DNA of 64,000 bases from Sparassis latifolia (taxonomy: Eukaryota > Basidiomycota > Agaricomycetes > Polyporales > Sparassidaceae), in the NCBI GenBank assembly GCA_018466975.1, contig CM031556.1, positions 2,170,001-2,234,000 on the forward strand. Reading direction: 5' to 3'. Under the pieces are notes generated by a model that was not told the DNA's origin, did no database searches, and saw only the letters and a program-made list of their open reading frames with translations. Made by a program: the position numbers and the translations under genes. Shown piece by piece: positions 35,362-46,379 of the stretch (the first letter of the stretch is position 1; each line of letters opens with the position of its first letter).

Positions 35362-38300
35362 ATGTACTCAAACCATGTCCCACAAGGCCATAATCCACCT
35401 CATCTCCACAGCTCCGTTCACATGCCAAACGGCCTACATAACCAACCATCAAACGGTTCCATCCACCACACCACTCAGCCCCACCGCTCCCCCGCCCCAT
35501 CATCCTCCAAAGAACGTGTCACCGTTCTCGCCGTTCCCTCTGTCGCTGTGCAGAACAATCAGCTTGTCGTCGGCGACTCTCAGAGTAGTCAGTATCCTCA
35601 TGTTTTCTCCCCATTATTCGCTGATCCTTCTCGTGTCCTGACGCCTCTTTCTTCTCTCCCTAGGCTCGACTCGATCGTATACGCCACTCAAGGTCGTGGG
35701 AGATGGCTCTTTTGGAACCGTGTGGTTGTGCGACTGGCATGGGACGTTACCGCCCAATACCCCAATGTCTGCCATGCAGTGTGGCGCGGGCGCGAGACCG
35801 GAGTATGTGGGGAAGAGGCTTGTGGCAGTCAAGAGGATGAAGAAGAAATGGGAAGGTGGCTGGGATGAGTGCAGGAAACTCAAGGAGCTCGAGGTGCGTT
35901 GCCTCCCCTTCCGCAGTATCCCCATCTTTACCCCGCTGCATATACCCAGTCGCTGCGAGCTATCCCTTATCACCCTAACATTATACCGCTGTACGACTTT
36001 TTTCTTCTCCCCGACACCAAGGAGCTTTATTTCGTCTTCGAGTCGATGGAGGGCAATTTATACCAGCTCATCAAGACCCGCAAAGGCAAACCCCTCGCGG
36101 GAGGGCTCGTCTCCTCTATTTTTCGACAAGTCGTCGAGGGTCTCCATCATATCCATTCTTCTGGCTATTTTCACCGTGACATGAAGCCAGAAAATTTGCT
36201 CGTCACAACGACAGGCTTGTACGATTATCGTTCTCTATCCCCGATCGCTCCTCCAGATGCACCGCCGGAGCGCGATGTGGTCGTCATCGTCAAACTAGCC
36301 GACTTTGGTCTGGCGAGGGAGACTTCGAGTAAGCCGCCGTACACCGAATACGTTTCCACGCGTTGGTATCGCGCACCAGAGGTCCTGCTGAAAAGTCGGG
36401 ACTACTCAAACCCCGTGGACATGTGGGCGTTGGGAACCATCATGGCAGAGCTTGTCAACCTGAGACCTCTCTTTCCGGGTCAAGGGGAGATTGACCAAGT
36501 CGCACGCATCTGTGAGATGTTGGGAGACCCATGTTCCGACTATGGCGTAGATGCGAGGGGAAGGCCAATTGGGGGAGGTAAGTGGACCAGAGGTATCAAA
36601 ATGGCCAAGGCCGTGGGTTTCGCTTTCCAGAAGGTGTGCATATATTGTTTGCTCTGTTCCGTTTATTCTGTGTTGACTCTCAGGCGAACAGATCAAGCCT
36701 ATGAATATTTATTCGATCTTCGAGCGGACCGTTCCAGTCAAGTTGATTGACTGTATCGCAGATCTTCTGAGGTATGATCCTGACGCGCGGTTGACCAGCC
36801 GCCAGTGTCTGGATCACCCATACCTTCTTGAGTCGACACCTCTGAACAATCCCCCGGGTCCGCCTACTACACCTGGTCAATCTTCTGCAGTGTACACGAA
36901 GTCATCTTCACTCAATGGCGTTTCCCCCGCAGTCTCACTTCCCTCCATCCTTCCTCGCAATATTCCCCCCTCGCATTCACATTCATACCACAGAGTCGAG
37001 TTCCAACCCACTGCACCCACCGCTTCTGCTCATATACCAGATGCATCGTCTTCCCACCGTTCGTCCTTCTATGACTCCTTGTACTCTACAAGACCGCGGG
37101 TTCTATCGGACGCCTCATCCCGGACCTCAGAGTGGCCGCTCAACTCTGGCCGTCGCCCAGATCCATATCGTGCTGAGTTGCCACACCTCACTGACAGTCA
37201 GTCATCGACATATACCTCCGCATATTCCATCGGGAGCGACCGTGCGGTCAACGTTCGCATCGCGCCGAACGGTCAGCCCGACTGGGACGCGATGGATATT
37301 TCTCCTCACGTCGAGTCGCCCGAACAGTATGCGGTCGCTCCTAACCAAGCGATGGACATCCTGACATCCCCTATGGTCCGCGAGTACCCCTCGCGACCTC
37401 AAGTCGAACCTGAACATGATCAATCGCATGCGCCCGCCTCCGAGGTTTCCCATCCACAGAGTGCGAAATTCGGCAAGCTGGGCGCGCTCGGGTTTGGCAA
37501 GAAACACAGCAAGTGGTCTCTCTCTATGTTCGGCCACGGAGACAAGGGCACGCAGCAGTCGCTGGCGTCTGTGCAAGAGAACGGCGGGTCTGCCGGCTCG
37601 ACGCCTTCACTTAAGCGGACGCAGTCTGTCTCAAGTACAGACAGTCGCTCACTACAGGAGTTCTCGCCTACACAGGAAGCTGTACCTCCTCCGATTGACG
37701 CCAAGGCGCGTAAAGAGGAGGCGAAGCGCGTCGCCCTTGAGGCTGAGATGCAACGGCGACAGATGGTGGAGAGGAACCATCGCGAGCAGGCCCGTGCTGT
37801 CATGGAGAAGCGGGAGCGGCTGCTCAATGCGACGGGCAACAAGGAGCTTCCGTGGCTCACGAGTCACAACCTTGTCGCTAGACATGGTCCACCGCCTCCC
37901 GCATACAGGGATAAGGGCAAGCAGCCGTCCGCGGCGGGTCGCATCCGGCATACCCAGAGCCACGGGACAAGCTCGAAGACGATTGGCGCCGCTGGAGGCA
38001 GCTTCGCCAGTCCGGCGGAAAGCATGCTTTCCCGCGCCGAGTGGCGGCGGGATAGTGAGCGGGAGCCGAAGGCGCGCCGACGAGAATACGACGACGACCA
38101 TTCGATGTCGTCGGATCTGCACAGTGGGATGTCCGTCATCTCTTTCGCGACGGTGGATAGCGATCCTGGGCCTGCACGCGCACGACATCGTGCGAGCGCG
38201 TACGGACTCAACAGGATGACGTCGATGTCCTCATTGCAGACAGCCTCGGTCGACAATTACTCTACCCGTCAGCGGTCTTCGGCGTCACTCTCGCAGGAGC

Positions 38301-38848
38301 AGCAGCTGGTCAACGAATTCCACTTGCGAGCATCGGTCGATTCGACGTCATTGTCGGATGGTGGTTCACCACAACCACCTCCGATGCAGATGTTGTCTCT
38401 GTCGTCGCCAATACCCTGGCAGCAGAACGAGCATCCGTCTGACGATGGTGGTGGAAGTCTTATCGCACGACGGCATGGCCTTAGTTCTGAAACGACGGGA
38501 TTATCTCTACCTCCAGCCCCTCGACATCCTCAGTACTTCCAGCCATCCGGACCACACAGTCCTTACGAACTGGGTGTGCAACACCACGCGTATCCACCAA
38601 GTCCTGGTGTTGCACCGAAGTCGGCCATTAATCCAATATTCAAAGTGGTGAGTTGATGCTAACAGGTTTTCATTCAAATAAATCACTGAAATATATTCCG
38701 TGTCTCATAGCCACCATTACCCCGGCATCTGGATACTGGTTCTCTGCCACCGTTTTCTCAGCTAGAGGCAGTCGCAGACGGGGAGTACCCACCGCTGTCG
38801 CCAATGTCGTTCACGTCTCCCGAAGAGATCAGCAACGAAGACAGCTAA
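35362..38848 (+). CDS. CMGC protein kinase of the MAK/RCK (Ime2-like) family
   Basis: Ser/Thr kinase with long C-terminal tail. The ATG at 35362 gives MYSNHVPQGHNPPHLHSSVH and a disordered N-terminus. After an intron the kinase domain starts SYTPLKVVGDGSFGTVWL, with the catalytic Lys in LVAVKRMKKKWEGGW, HRDMKPENLLV (catalytic loop), LADFGLARETSS, and TEYVSTRWYRAPEVLL. The last has the T-E-Y activation motif typical of MAK/ICK/MOK and Ime2 kinases. The domain ends ADLLRYDPDARLTSRQCLDH. The tail of about 600 residues is Ser/Pro/Arg-rich and includes an Arg/Glu helix around EAKRVALEAEMQRRQMVERN. The frame runs to a TGA at 38654-38656, but a consensus donor at 38648 splices in phase 0 to 38711. 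This adds 45 residues (PPLPRHLDTGSLPPFSQLEA ... SPEEISNEDS, stop 38846-38848). Relatives act in meiosis and filamentation (Ime2, Ustilago Crk1); that role here is inferred. Confidence 0.9.
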
Positions 38849-39812
38849 CATTAGCTCTGCTGCGTTTCGTGTTCTCTTTCTCCCATAGCATCACTTGCAC
38901 ATTCTTTATAAGCTCCTATCTATCGCCGCCTGTTTTCATTCTTGCTCTCATCTCTGATCACAATGTCCATGGTCATCGCAGTCCAACCACATCGTCATTC
39001 GCTGCATCTCCTCATCAGATCCGCCCTGCTGCTCTCGGCATGTGTTCATCTCACTGCGCATCTGGCTCCGTCCCTTCGCTTTGCTCATTATGAGTCCACG
39101 CGCTGGACCCTAGCGGTCGCGCACACCCGGTTCGCTGCATATATTCTTGTGCAAGGCTGCCGTCAACCCCTCCTTCGCTTTCCCATACATTACGTTTGTC
39201 GCCTATTATGCGCATGCCCTGCGTCCAGTAGCGGAGCAAATTTAAACTAGAACCCTCGATGTATTTCTACCCAGTTAAGGACTGACGAGTCAGATGTTGC
39301 TTAATTGTGTTATCTGGGACTCCGCAAGTCACGAGTCGTGGCGCATACATACATCTTCTCCGGTCTGACCTTGCGTGTTTGCGGCTAGACTGGACGCGTT
39401 GATGGAGAAGGCAACCGGCGTCGGTGAAGTGATTATGTCGGGAGATGATCGCGCACGCTACCACCGCAGCGGCGTCAGTGGCACATGTACTTACAGATAG
39501 CTGTATGCAGGGAAGTGCTCGAGGTCAGTCCACGCTCGGACCGATGGTCGATCATGCACTGCCAAGGTTTCCCGGTATCAACTTCGACGGCAGACGGGTG
39601 AGACGAATTGAGACGAAGACAGGTAGATTGCGTCGCCTATGCAAGTACCTCGGCCAGGTCATCGTGTACGGCAGTATCAACGATACAACAGTCGCGGTGG
39701 TTATGATGCAGCATACATGTCATAATTACTACCTGCCCGGATGTTCGAGACCGCCGAGGAGCCTATGAAGCTCACGCACGGTGGACTCGGAGCCCGTGTT
39801 GCTCTCTGGCTG
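38849..39812. other. intergenic between convergent genes
   Basis: About 960 bp. Plus-strand open frames (for example 39445-39768) show no recognisable domain. I see nothing else. Confidence 0.5.
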
Positions 39813-40452
39813 TCAGTGTTCATGGCCGGCATGCAGTGCTTGCTGGAAGCGCAGACCGCTGTGGAGACATGAGCATACGTGCGGGGAAGGACGGAGAATG
39901 GGGCGTACCAGTAGCTGCAAGGCGAATGGCATCGACGACAAGTTTAGTAGACTAGCAGCCATGAAAGGTAGCTACATACCCGCAGGGCTGGGGACCCGGG
40001 TTGTCCTGGATCATAGGTTAGAGCACATGTCGTGAACGTCAGGGCGGAAATACACACTAGGTTGATGTAAATCTTGGGATGGCCAAGAGGACCTATTCCT
40101 GCATCCGCTGTGAGGAAGAATGAAAATGTACGGAAGTTGCAACACGTACCACCGTCGCAGACGGCCTTACGACCGTGAACAACGCGAATGGGCTCCTGGC
40201 TAATCATCTCCATAGCACTGGGAGGATTCGGCTGGAACTCCATGATGGTCTGTTCGAAACGAGGACCGGACTGGCCTTGGGGGCGGGGGCTCTGGCTGGT
40301 AGACCATGTCGACGGGTAGTTTGGTGATTGGGGAATTACCGCCTCCGGCGAGGGGTTTCATGAGCGGGAGCTGGTTTAGAGGTAGAAGCTGGTGCAGAGG
40401 AAGTAAGGCGCGCGAGAGGGCGGGCAAGTCGCGGGAGCCTTCTTGCGAGCAT
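39813..40452 (-). CDS. mitochondrial complex I 13-kDa zinc-binding subunit (NDUFS6/NUMM)
   Basis: Accessory, zinc-binding subunit of NADH:ubiquinone oxidoreductase. The ATG at 40450-40452 opens a typical presequence MLARRLPRLARPLARLTSSA. The mature part has GGGNSPITKLPVDMVYQPEP, GQSGPRFEQTIMEFQPNPPS, EPIRVVHGRKAVCDGG, GPLGHPKIYINL, DNPGPQPCG, YCGLRFQQ and ends ALHAGHEH (stop 39813-39815). Zinc ligands are the Cys of CDGG, His of GHP and the two Cys of CGYC. The last two parts depend on an unusual structure: exon 39980-40005 (26 nt), a 6-nt microexon 39909-39914 and a last exon 39813-39858. The presequence, the PITKLP segment and the RFEQT segment lie in three different frames with no GT-AG intron between them. 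Two 1-nt excesses in C-runs are implied (about 40353-40357 and 40280-40285). The alternative start at 40361 would lack the presequence. Confidence 0.85.
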
Positions 40453-40778
40453 GTTGGTCGATGTCACCGACGGCGGCGGCAGCGAGCGCATTGCACGCTG
40501 CGAAGGCGTGGGAACGTCACTCGGCCCATGGCCCGTGAGCAGCTCCGGGAACCGGAGAATGTCCGGAGATCACCGGGAATAGTGACCAGCGAGTGACGAG
40601 GGCCTAGAAAGGGAAGCTGTGACGTCGGACGCGTCGAAGGTTCCCGAGCAAGGCGGAATGGGCGAGAGCATACTCTCCCTCCCCACAAAGCGTAGGCTCA
40701 TGCCCCGCTATATAGACAGGAGCCAGGCAACCCACCTTCGCCACCTACTCTCTCTAGTCCTATAATTCACAACTCACC
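40453..40778. promoter_or_regulatory. divergent NDUFS6/HSP104 promoter with heat-shock element and TATA box
   Basis: Between the two start codons, 40636-40648 reads GAAGGTTCCCGAG, i.e. GAAnnTTCnnGAG, three alternating nGAAn units with one mismatch, matching the HSF1 site. A TATA box CTATATAG lies at 40708-40715, 64-71 nt before the HSP104 ATG, which sits in the context CTCACCATGGC. The element is seen directly; heat induction is inferred from the gene it precedes. Confidence 0.7.
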
Positions 40779-43700
40779 ATGGCGTCAAACTTGAACTTTA
40801 CTGACAAGACGCAGGAGTCCCTCGGTGCTGCAGTGCAGCTTGCCAAGGACTATGCCAATGCACAAGGTATGCTTTGCGGTCTTCTGAATATCTCTAGCGA
40901 CGTGTCAAGTAACATCTACTCCACAGTGCATCCAGCACATCTCGCATTTGTGCTTCTTAACGAGGGTGCAGGCGAACAGGGCCTTCCAGGAGGTGTCAGT
41001 TCCCAACCCTCCCAGTCCTCTTCATTATTCTCTTCCGTTATCCAGAAGACAGGCGGCGATCCAGTAAACTTATTTTTTGGTGTGCAGAGGCGTGAGCATT
41101 GACGCGTTCTCTTCCAGGCAATCCTCAAGCGAGGTCTTCAGAAGATTATTGTCCGACTACCAGCTCAGTCTCCACCCCCAGATGAAATCTCCCTGAGCTC
41201 CGGTGCCCTCAAAGTCCTCCGGGAGGCCGAGTCACTCCGGAAGACGATGCACGACTCGTACATTGCTCAAGACCACCTCCTTGCCGCTCTCATCAAAGAC
41301 TCGTCCATTGCACCCGTTCTCAAGGAGGCAGGCCTCACAGAAGCCGCTCTTCAGACTTCCATCGAGCAGCTCCGTGGCAACCGTAGGGTGGAGAGCAAGA
41401 GCGCCGAACAGGGGTTTGATGCTTTAAACAAGTATGCCGTCGACCTCACCGCGCTCGCTGCGGAGGGCAAGCTCGATCCCGTCATTGGCCGTGACAATGA
41501 GATTCGGCGCGCTATCCGTATTCTGTGCAGACGGTAAGCCCATACGTCTTCGTGGTACCAGTGAAAATAACCACTAATATCGACTTTTCAGGACGAAGAA
41601 CAACCCGATATTGCTGGGCGAGCCTGGTGTTGGTAAGACCGCCATTGCGGAAGGTCTTGCTCAGCGTATCGTCAACCGCGATGTTCCCGCATCGCTCATC
41701 GGTCGTCTCTACTCTCTCGATATGGGTGCGCTTATGGCTGGTGCCAAGTACAAGGGCGAGTATGAGGAGCGTGTTAAGTCGGTCTTGAACGAGGTCGAGA
41801 AGGCTGCTGAAGAAGGAGCAGGCATCATCCTCTTCATCGACGAGCTCCACCTCATCATGGCCGGGCGTGGCGCAGAAGGTGGCGGCATGGATGCGGCGAA
41901 CCTGTTCAAACCTTTACTCGCGCGTGGCAAGCTCCGGTGTATAGGCGCGACGACGTTGGCGGAGTACAGGAAGTACATCGAGACGGATGCGGCGCTCGAG
42001 CGACGGTTCGCCCAGGTGCTGGTTAACGAACCCACTGTTGCGGAGACGATCAGCATTCTCCGTGGAATTCGTGATAAGTACGAGGTGCACCACGGTGTCC
42101 GGATCCTGGACGGCGCATTGATCCAAGCTGCAACGTTGGCTCATCGTTATCTCACCTCCAGGAGGTTGCCAGACTCTGCCATTGACCTTGTCGACGAGGC
42201 CTGCGCAAGGTACGTAGACTGCGTTCAGATGTGTTTCGAGTCTTTACCGACCTTTACCATTTCATAGTGTTCGCGTCACGCGTGAGACTGCGCCAGAAGC
42301 GATCGATAAACTTCGGCGCCGGAAGCTCGAGCTCGAAGTTGAGATCCACGCGTTGGAGCGCGAGAAGGACCAGGCGTCGAAGGAGCGGCTAGAGCACGCG
42401 CGCAAGGCGATCGCCGATGTGGGTGACCAGCTGCAGCCGCTGCAAGCTGCATATGAGGCAGAGAAGGCGCGCGGCGACGAGATCCAGAACGTGCGCCGGC
42501 GGATCGACGAGCTGAAGGCCAAGGCGGACGAGGCTGAACGTCAGTACGACCTCGCCACCGCGTCCGACCTGCGCTACTACGCGCTGCCTGACCTACAGAA
42601 CCGACTTGCACAGCTGGAGGCGAAGAAGGCAGAGGAGGACGTGGCGATGGGTGGAGGTACCGATACCGTTACTCCTGAACAAATTTCGGAGATCGTCGCG
42701 CGGTGGACGAACATCCCCGTCACGAGGCTGTTGAGCACGGAGAAGGAGAAGCTGCTGAGGATGGAGAAGATCTTGTCGCAGAGCGTCGTAGGCCAGCCAG
42801 AGGCCGTCAGAGCGGTGGCAAACGCAATCCGACTCAGCCGGAGTGGATTGGGTAACGCCCAGAGGCCGATTGCAAGCTTCCTCATGGCTGGTCCTTCGGG
42901 AACGGGTAAGACACTCTTGAGCAAGACAGTAAGTATTTCATACTCTGCTATGCAAATCATTTTAATCCCTAACGCGTTTTCTTCTAGCTCGCGACCATTC
43001 TCTTCGACTCGCCTGACGCAATGATCCGTATCGACGGCTCTGAATACTCGGAGAAACACTCCATCGCACGTCTGATTGGTGCACCCCCTGGGTATGTTGG
43101 CCACGACCAGGGCGGACAATTGACGGAGTATATCCGCCGGAAGCCGTACTCCATTGTCCTCATCGACGAGATCGAGAAGGCCGCGCGGGAGTTCGTGACG
43201 CTCTTTCTACAAGTGCTCGACGACGGTCGGTTGACCGACGGCCAGGGCCGTGTCGTCGACTTCCGCAACACCGTGATCATCATGACGAGCAACTTGGGGG
43301 CGGCGTTCCTTAACGATATGGGCGAGGGACCAGTGAAGTCCCAGACACGGGAGCTGGTCATGGGTGCCATCCGTGCACACTTCCCGCCCGAATTCATCAA
43401 CCGTATTGACGACATCGTCATTTTCGTGAGTATCCTTGCCGACCTCTGTGTCACGATGGTGCGTACTGACGGTGACTCTTGCAGCGTACGCTTTCGAGAA
43501 GAAATGTCCTGAAGATCGTCGACATCCGGCTCAGGGAGGTCCAGGAGCGTCTCGTAGATAAGAAGATGGTGCTCGACCTCGACGACCAAAGCAAGGAGTA
43601 TCTGATGTCCATCGGGTACTCACCCATGTATGGCGCGCGTCCGCTCAACCGCGCGATCCAGAGCGAGCTCCTCAACCCGCTATCCGTCATGATCCTTTCC

Positions 43701-43856
43701 GACCGCATCCGCGAAGGCGAAACGATCACAGTGCGCTTCGATGGCCCTCATAATCGCTTGCAGATCGTCCCGAACCATGAGCCCAGTGTGGACAGCATGG
43801 ACGTTGATTATGATGTGTCAGACCTGGACGACATCGACATTGAAGAGATGGATTGA
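40779..43856 (+). CDS. HSP104: Hsp104/ClpB-type protein disaggregase
   Basis: Hexameric AAA+ chaperone that extracts proteins from aggregates with Hsp70. The ATG at 40779 gives [20 protein letters not shown], the Clp N-domain ([34 protein letters not shown]). First AAA module: Walker [18 protein letters not shown], pore loop [14 protein letters not shown], Walker [24 protein letters not shown] with arginine finger. A coiled-coil middle domain follows ([20 protein letters not shown] and on). Second AAA module: [31 protein letters not shown] pore loop, [26 protein letters not shown] and the sensor-2 region [15 protein letters not shown]. It ends in an acidic tail [14 protein letters not shown] (stop 43854-43856), comparable to the acidic end of yeast Hsp104. 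Seven or so introns. Intact. Confidence 0.97.
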
Positions 43857-44147
43857 GGTGACTGTATAGGTTGAAGTGCATTGTGCACTAGACTCTGAGG
43901 AATTGTAAGCTCAACTGTAATACTCTGTAGCATATATACCGCAAGCATTTGTAGGATAGTAACATCACAGAAGCATTTTCTTGGTCTCTGTTGCATTTTC
44001 ATCGTGTTCACCTGAGGTTATTCGAGACGTCGTCTTCAGGACAAAGTTTGGCAGCAATCACAACGCATCCGCATCCGCATGTAATTATATGAGTCACACA
44101 TGGGTAAGACATCTTCAGTAAAACTTATATAGCAAATTATACCAATG

Positions 44148-45511
44148 CTAATCTGAAGACTCCAGTGAGACATCCTCCTCTTCTATCTTGACGCCCTTAT
44201 GACTCGTTGCGGGCAGCTCTCGTCGAGGAGGCCAGGGCGGGTGATGCTGAGGCTTCTTCCAACCAATCTTCCACTGCGACGACAATCAGGAAGACGCATC
44301 TCACTAGAGGCATGAACAAACTTGCCTGCTTCTTCTCCTGCCACATCACAATTCCCATTTGGTCGAGGTGGTCGTCGTAGTGTGCCGACACCATTGTCTT
44401 AAAGCAGCGGCGCACCCACCGATCCCGGATCACCCATCCGCCGGCCTTCATCTTGCGCACATCCTCGTCGCTCAGCGCCTTGCAGTTCTCGTCGGACATA
44501 TCCAGGAGATTGATCATGTAGCGGCAATCCGCTGCCGGGCAGACCCAGCGGAAGTGCAGTGGTAGCAGGGGTGGGTACATGAACTCGATCGGAAGGAGCG
44601 CCATGATCTCGGGGTTGGGGGGCGTGGATGGACGGGATGGGAGTGATGCGCTGGATGAGGAGGGGGAAGCGGGCGGCGTTGATTCGGGCGAGAAGTCACT
44701 GTCATACGTACGCAGTGTGGTCGGATTGGGTGCATTGATGCTTGTGTTCTTGCCATAACGTGACACATCATGGTGGGTGGTGGATCGTGAACCGGATGCT
44801 GTTGACAGCGTCCGTGATGAAGGGGTCTGAGTTTGCTATATAGTGTAGAGAAATACGAGTCAATAATGATGATGATAAAGGCTGCTCACCTTCTTTTGCT
44901 TCTTCGCCTTCCCTCTTCTACGTGGCATTGCAGGAATGTCATCCTCATCCGCGTCACTCCCTTCTGGGGTTAGCGTGGCAGGCAATTGGGCGTCATCCAT
45001 CACACCCCATCGGACATCTGCGTTACGCGCCTCCCTCCGCCCTCTCCTTACCTCTACTACCCACTCTGCCCAAGCGTCTTGATTAAGGTACTTCTTCTTT
45101 CGCTTGCTGTGGTCCGCAAGGATCCACTCTGCGTGCGTAGCCAACAGAGACAACACCTCCGCTCTGGGTAGGTGGCGCAAAGTGCGCTGGCGTCCTTCCT
45201 TTAGTTGTCCGTTCGTGTCGGGTTCGATATCGGAGTCAGATGATGTATACACAAAACGCTGTTTGCTCGCAGAAGCTGCATATGCCATGTGTTTTAGATA
45301 AAGATCCGCAAACCAGAATACTGTGCGCTCAATCACGGGTGTCCCATCGGGGTCGTCTGTGTTAGTCTGCTTGTCGAGCTTGATCAACTGCTGCATCACT
45401 TTAAGGGTACGATAACGATGCAGGTGCTAGGCATGCTGCATTGAAAAGGGGAACAAGATCAAGAAGTACAATGCTCACCAGTCGACTTGGCTTGTAAGTT
45501 GAGACATCCAT
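44148..45511 (-). CDS. conserved fungal protein of unknown function with CPxxxC motif
   Basis: No named family recognised. The ATG at 45509-45511 gives MDVSTYKPSRL, spliced to VMQQLIKLDKQTN and ERTVFWFADLYLKHMAYAAS. A helical, basic part follows (LPRAEVLSLLATHAEWILAD; HSKRKKKYLNQDAWAEWVVE). A poly-basic stretch RRRGKAKKQKK resembles a nuclear localisation signal, then a Ser/Pro linker. The C-terminal ordered domain is EFMYPPLLPLHFRWVCPAAD, CRYMINLLDMSDENCKALSD, GGWVIRDRWVRRCFKTMVSA and HYDDHLDQMGIVMWQEKKQ, where CPxxxxC, Cys and His residues might bind metal. I read a GC-AG intron at 44274-44325, after which the protein ends WKIGWKKPQHHPPWPPRREL ... IEEEDVSLESSD (stop 44148-44150). Without that splice it would end at 44197 with an odd hydrophobic tail. 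A nuclear role is a guess. Confidence 0.72.
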
Positions 45512-46379
45512 AGTTTTCACTTCATATTGTCGATTTCTGGGTTCGAGAGGGTTTAATAGATAGAATTTAAAAACTAGGCTTCAGACAGACCTATCCCTGG
45601 AAGTCAGAAGGAGACCGTTTGGCACAAGCTTGGCTGGATTTTAAGTGTCAGGATCGAAGGTGGTATCCTTACAGAAATAAACATACAAAACAAGTAAATA
45701 GCAGGCATGTTCTTGACTCCTTGTACAACCACTTTAATCGTCAGTCGGCGTGCATAGATATTGTCCAGTGTAAGAGTAGACCGCGCCACTCCGCCACTGC
45801 TGATGCGAGACTGAACGTCTCTGTTACGGACGTCGTCTTCAAGAACCTTGCGCGCCCAGGGAGTAAGCCATGTAAGTTTTTTGACTTTCAAAACACCGCG
45901 GAAGCGAACACCGTAGGCTCTGATGCGTGATACTGCGTATTCGGGTTGGCAGGGTTCACATTCAGTGAGGCTAATATCTGGTAGTATGAGACATGCTGCT
46001 GCTGCTGCCATGCGTTCAGAGCGCTGACCCAATAGGTTCTCCTCCACATTCTAGCATTACATTTTCTAGCTCCAGGACCCCAGTTGGCACAGACTTGCAC
46101 GTCTCGGTCAAGATATCACCGTCGCAGTACGGGCCAAACGGCTGATCCAGCAGGTCCATTTCCAGCGTTTTGACAGAAGTATCCAAGCAAGTATCAATTC
46201 CACGAAAGATAAAATGCAAGATGTCGAGTCGAGTCCAAGCAGTCAGAGCGCTAGGATGGCTTGGTGGCGCCGCGTGCTCGACGCGTGCTCGCGATGGCAC
46301 GTGAGACTGGCGCCAAGAAAGGAAGTGTCGGCCAGCCGCCACCGCTCTGGAAATTCACCTCTGTTCATGAAGTGTGGCT
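45512..46379. other. stretch without a supportable gene
   Basis: About 870 bp. Minus-strand open frames overlap here (45604-46047, 45888-46100, 46016-46342). The last contains LEMDLLDQPFGPYCDGDI and another LNAWQQQQHVSYYQILAS, which look somewhat protein-like and could be exons of a small unknown gene. I could not build one consistent model and do not annotate it. Confidence 0.4.

Noticed and set aside
46016..46342. Minus-strand open frame with LEMDLLDQPFGPYCDGDI.
   Set aside because: Possibly part of a small gene, but it could not be joined to neighbouring frames by convincing splice sites and matches no family I know.
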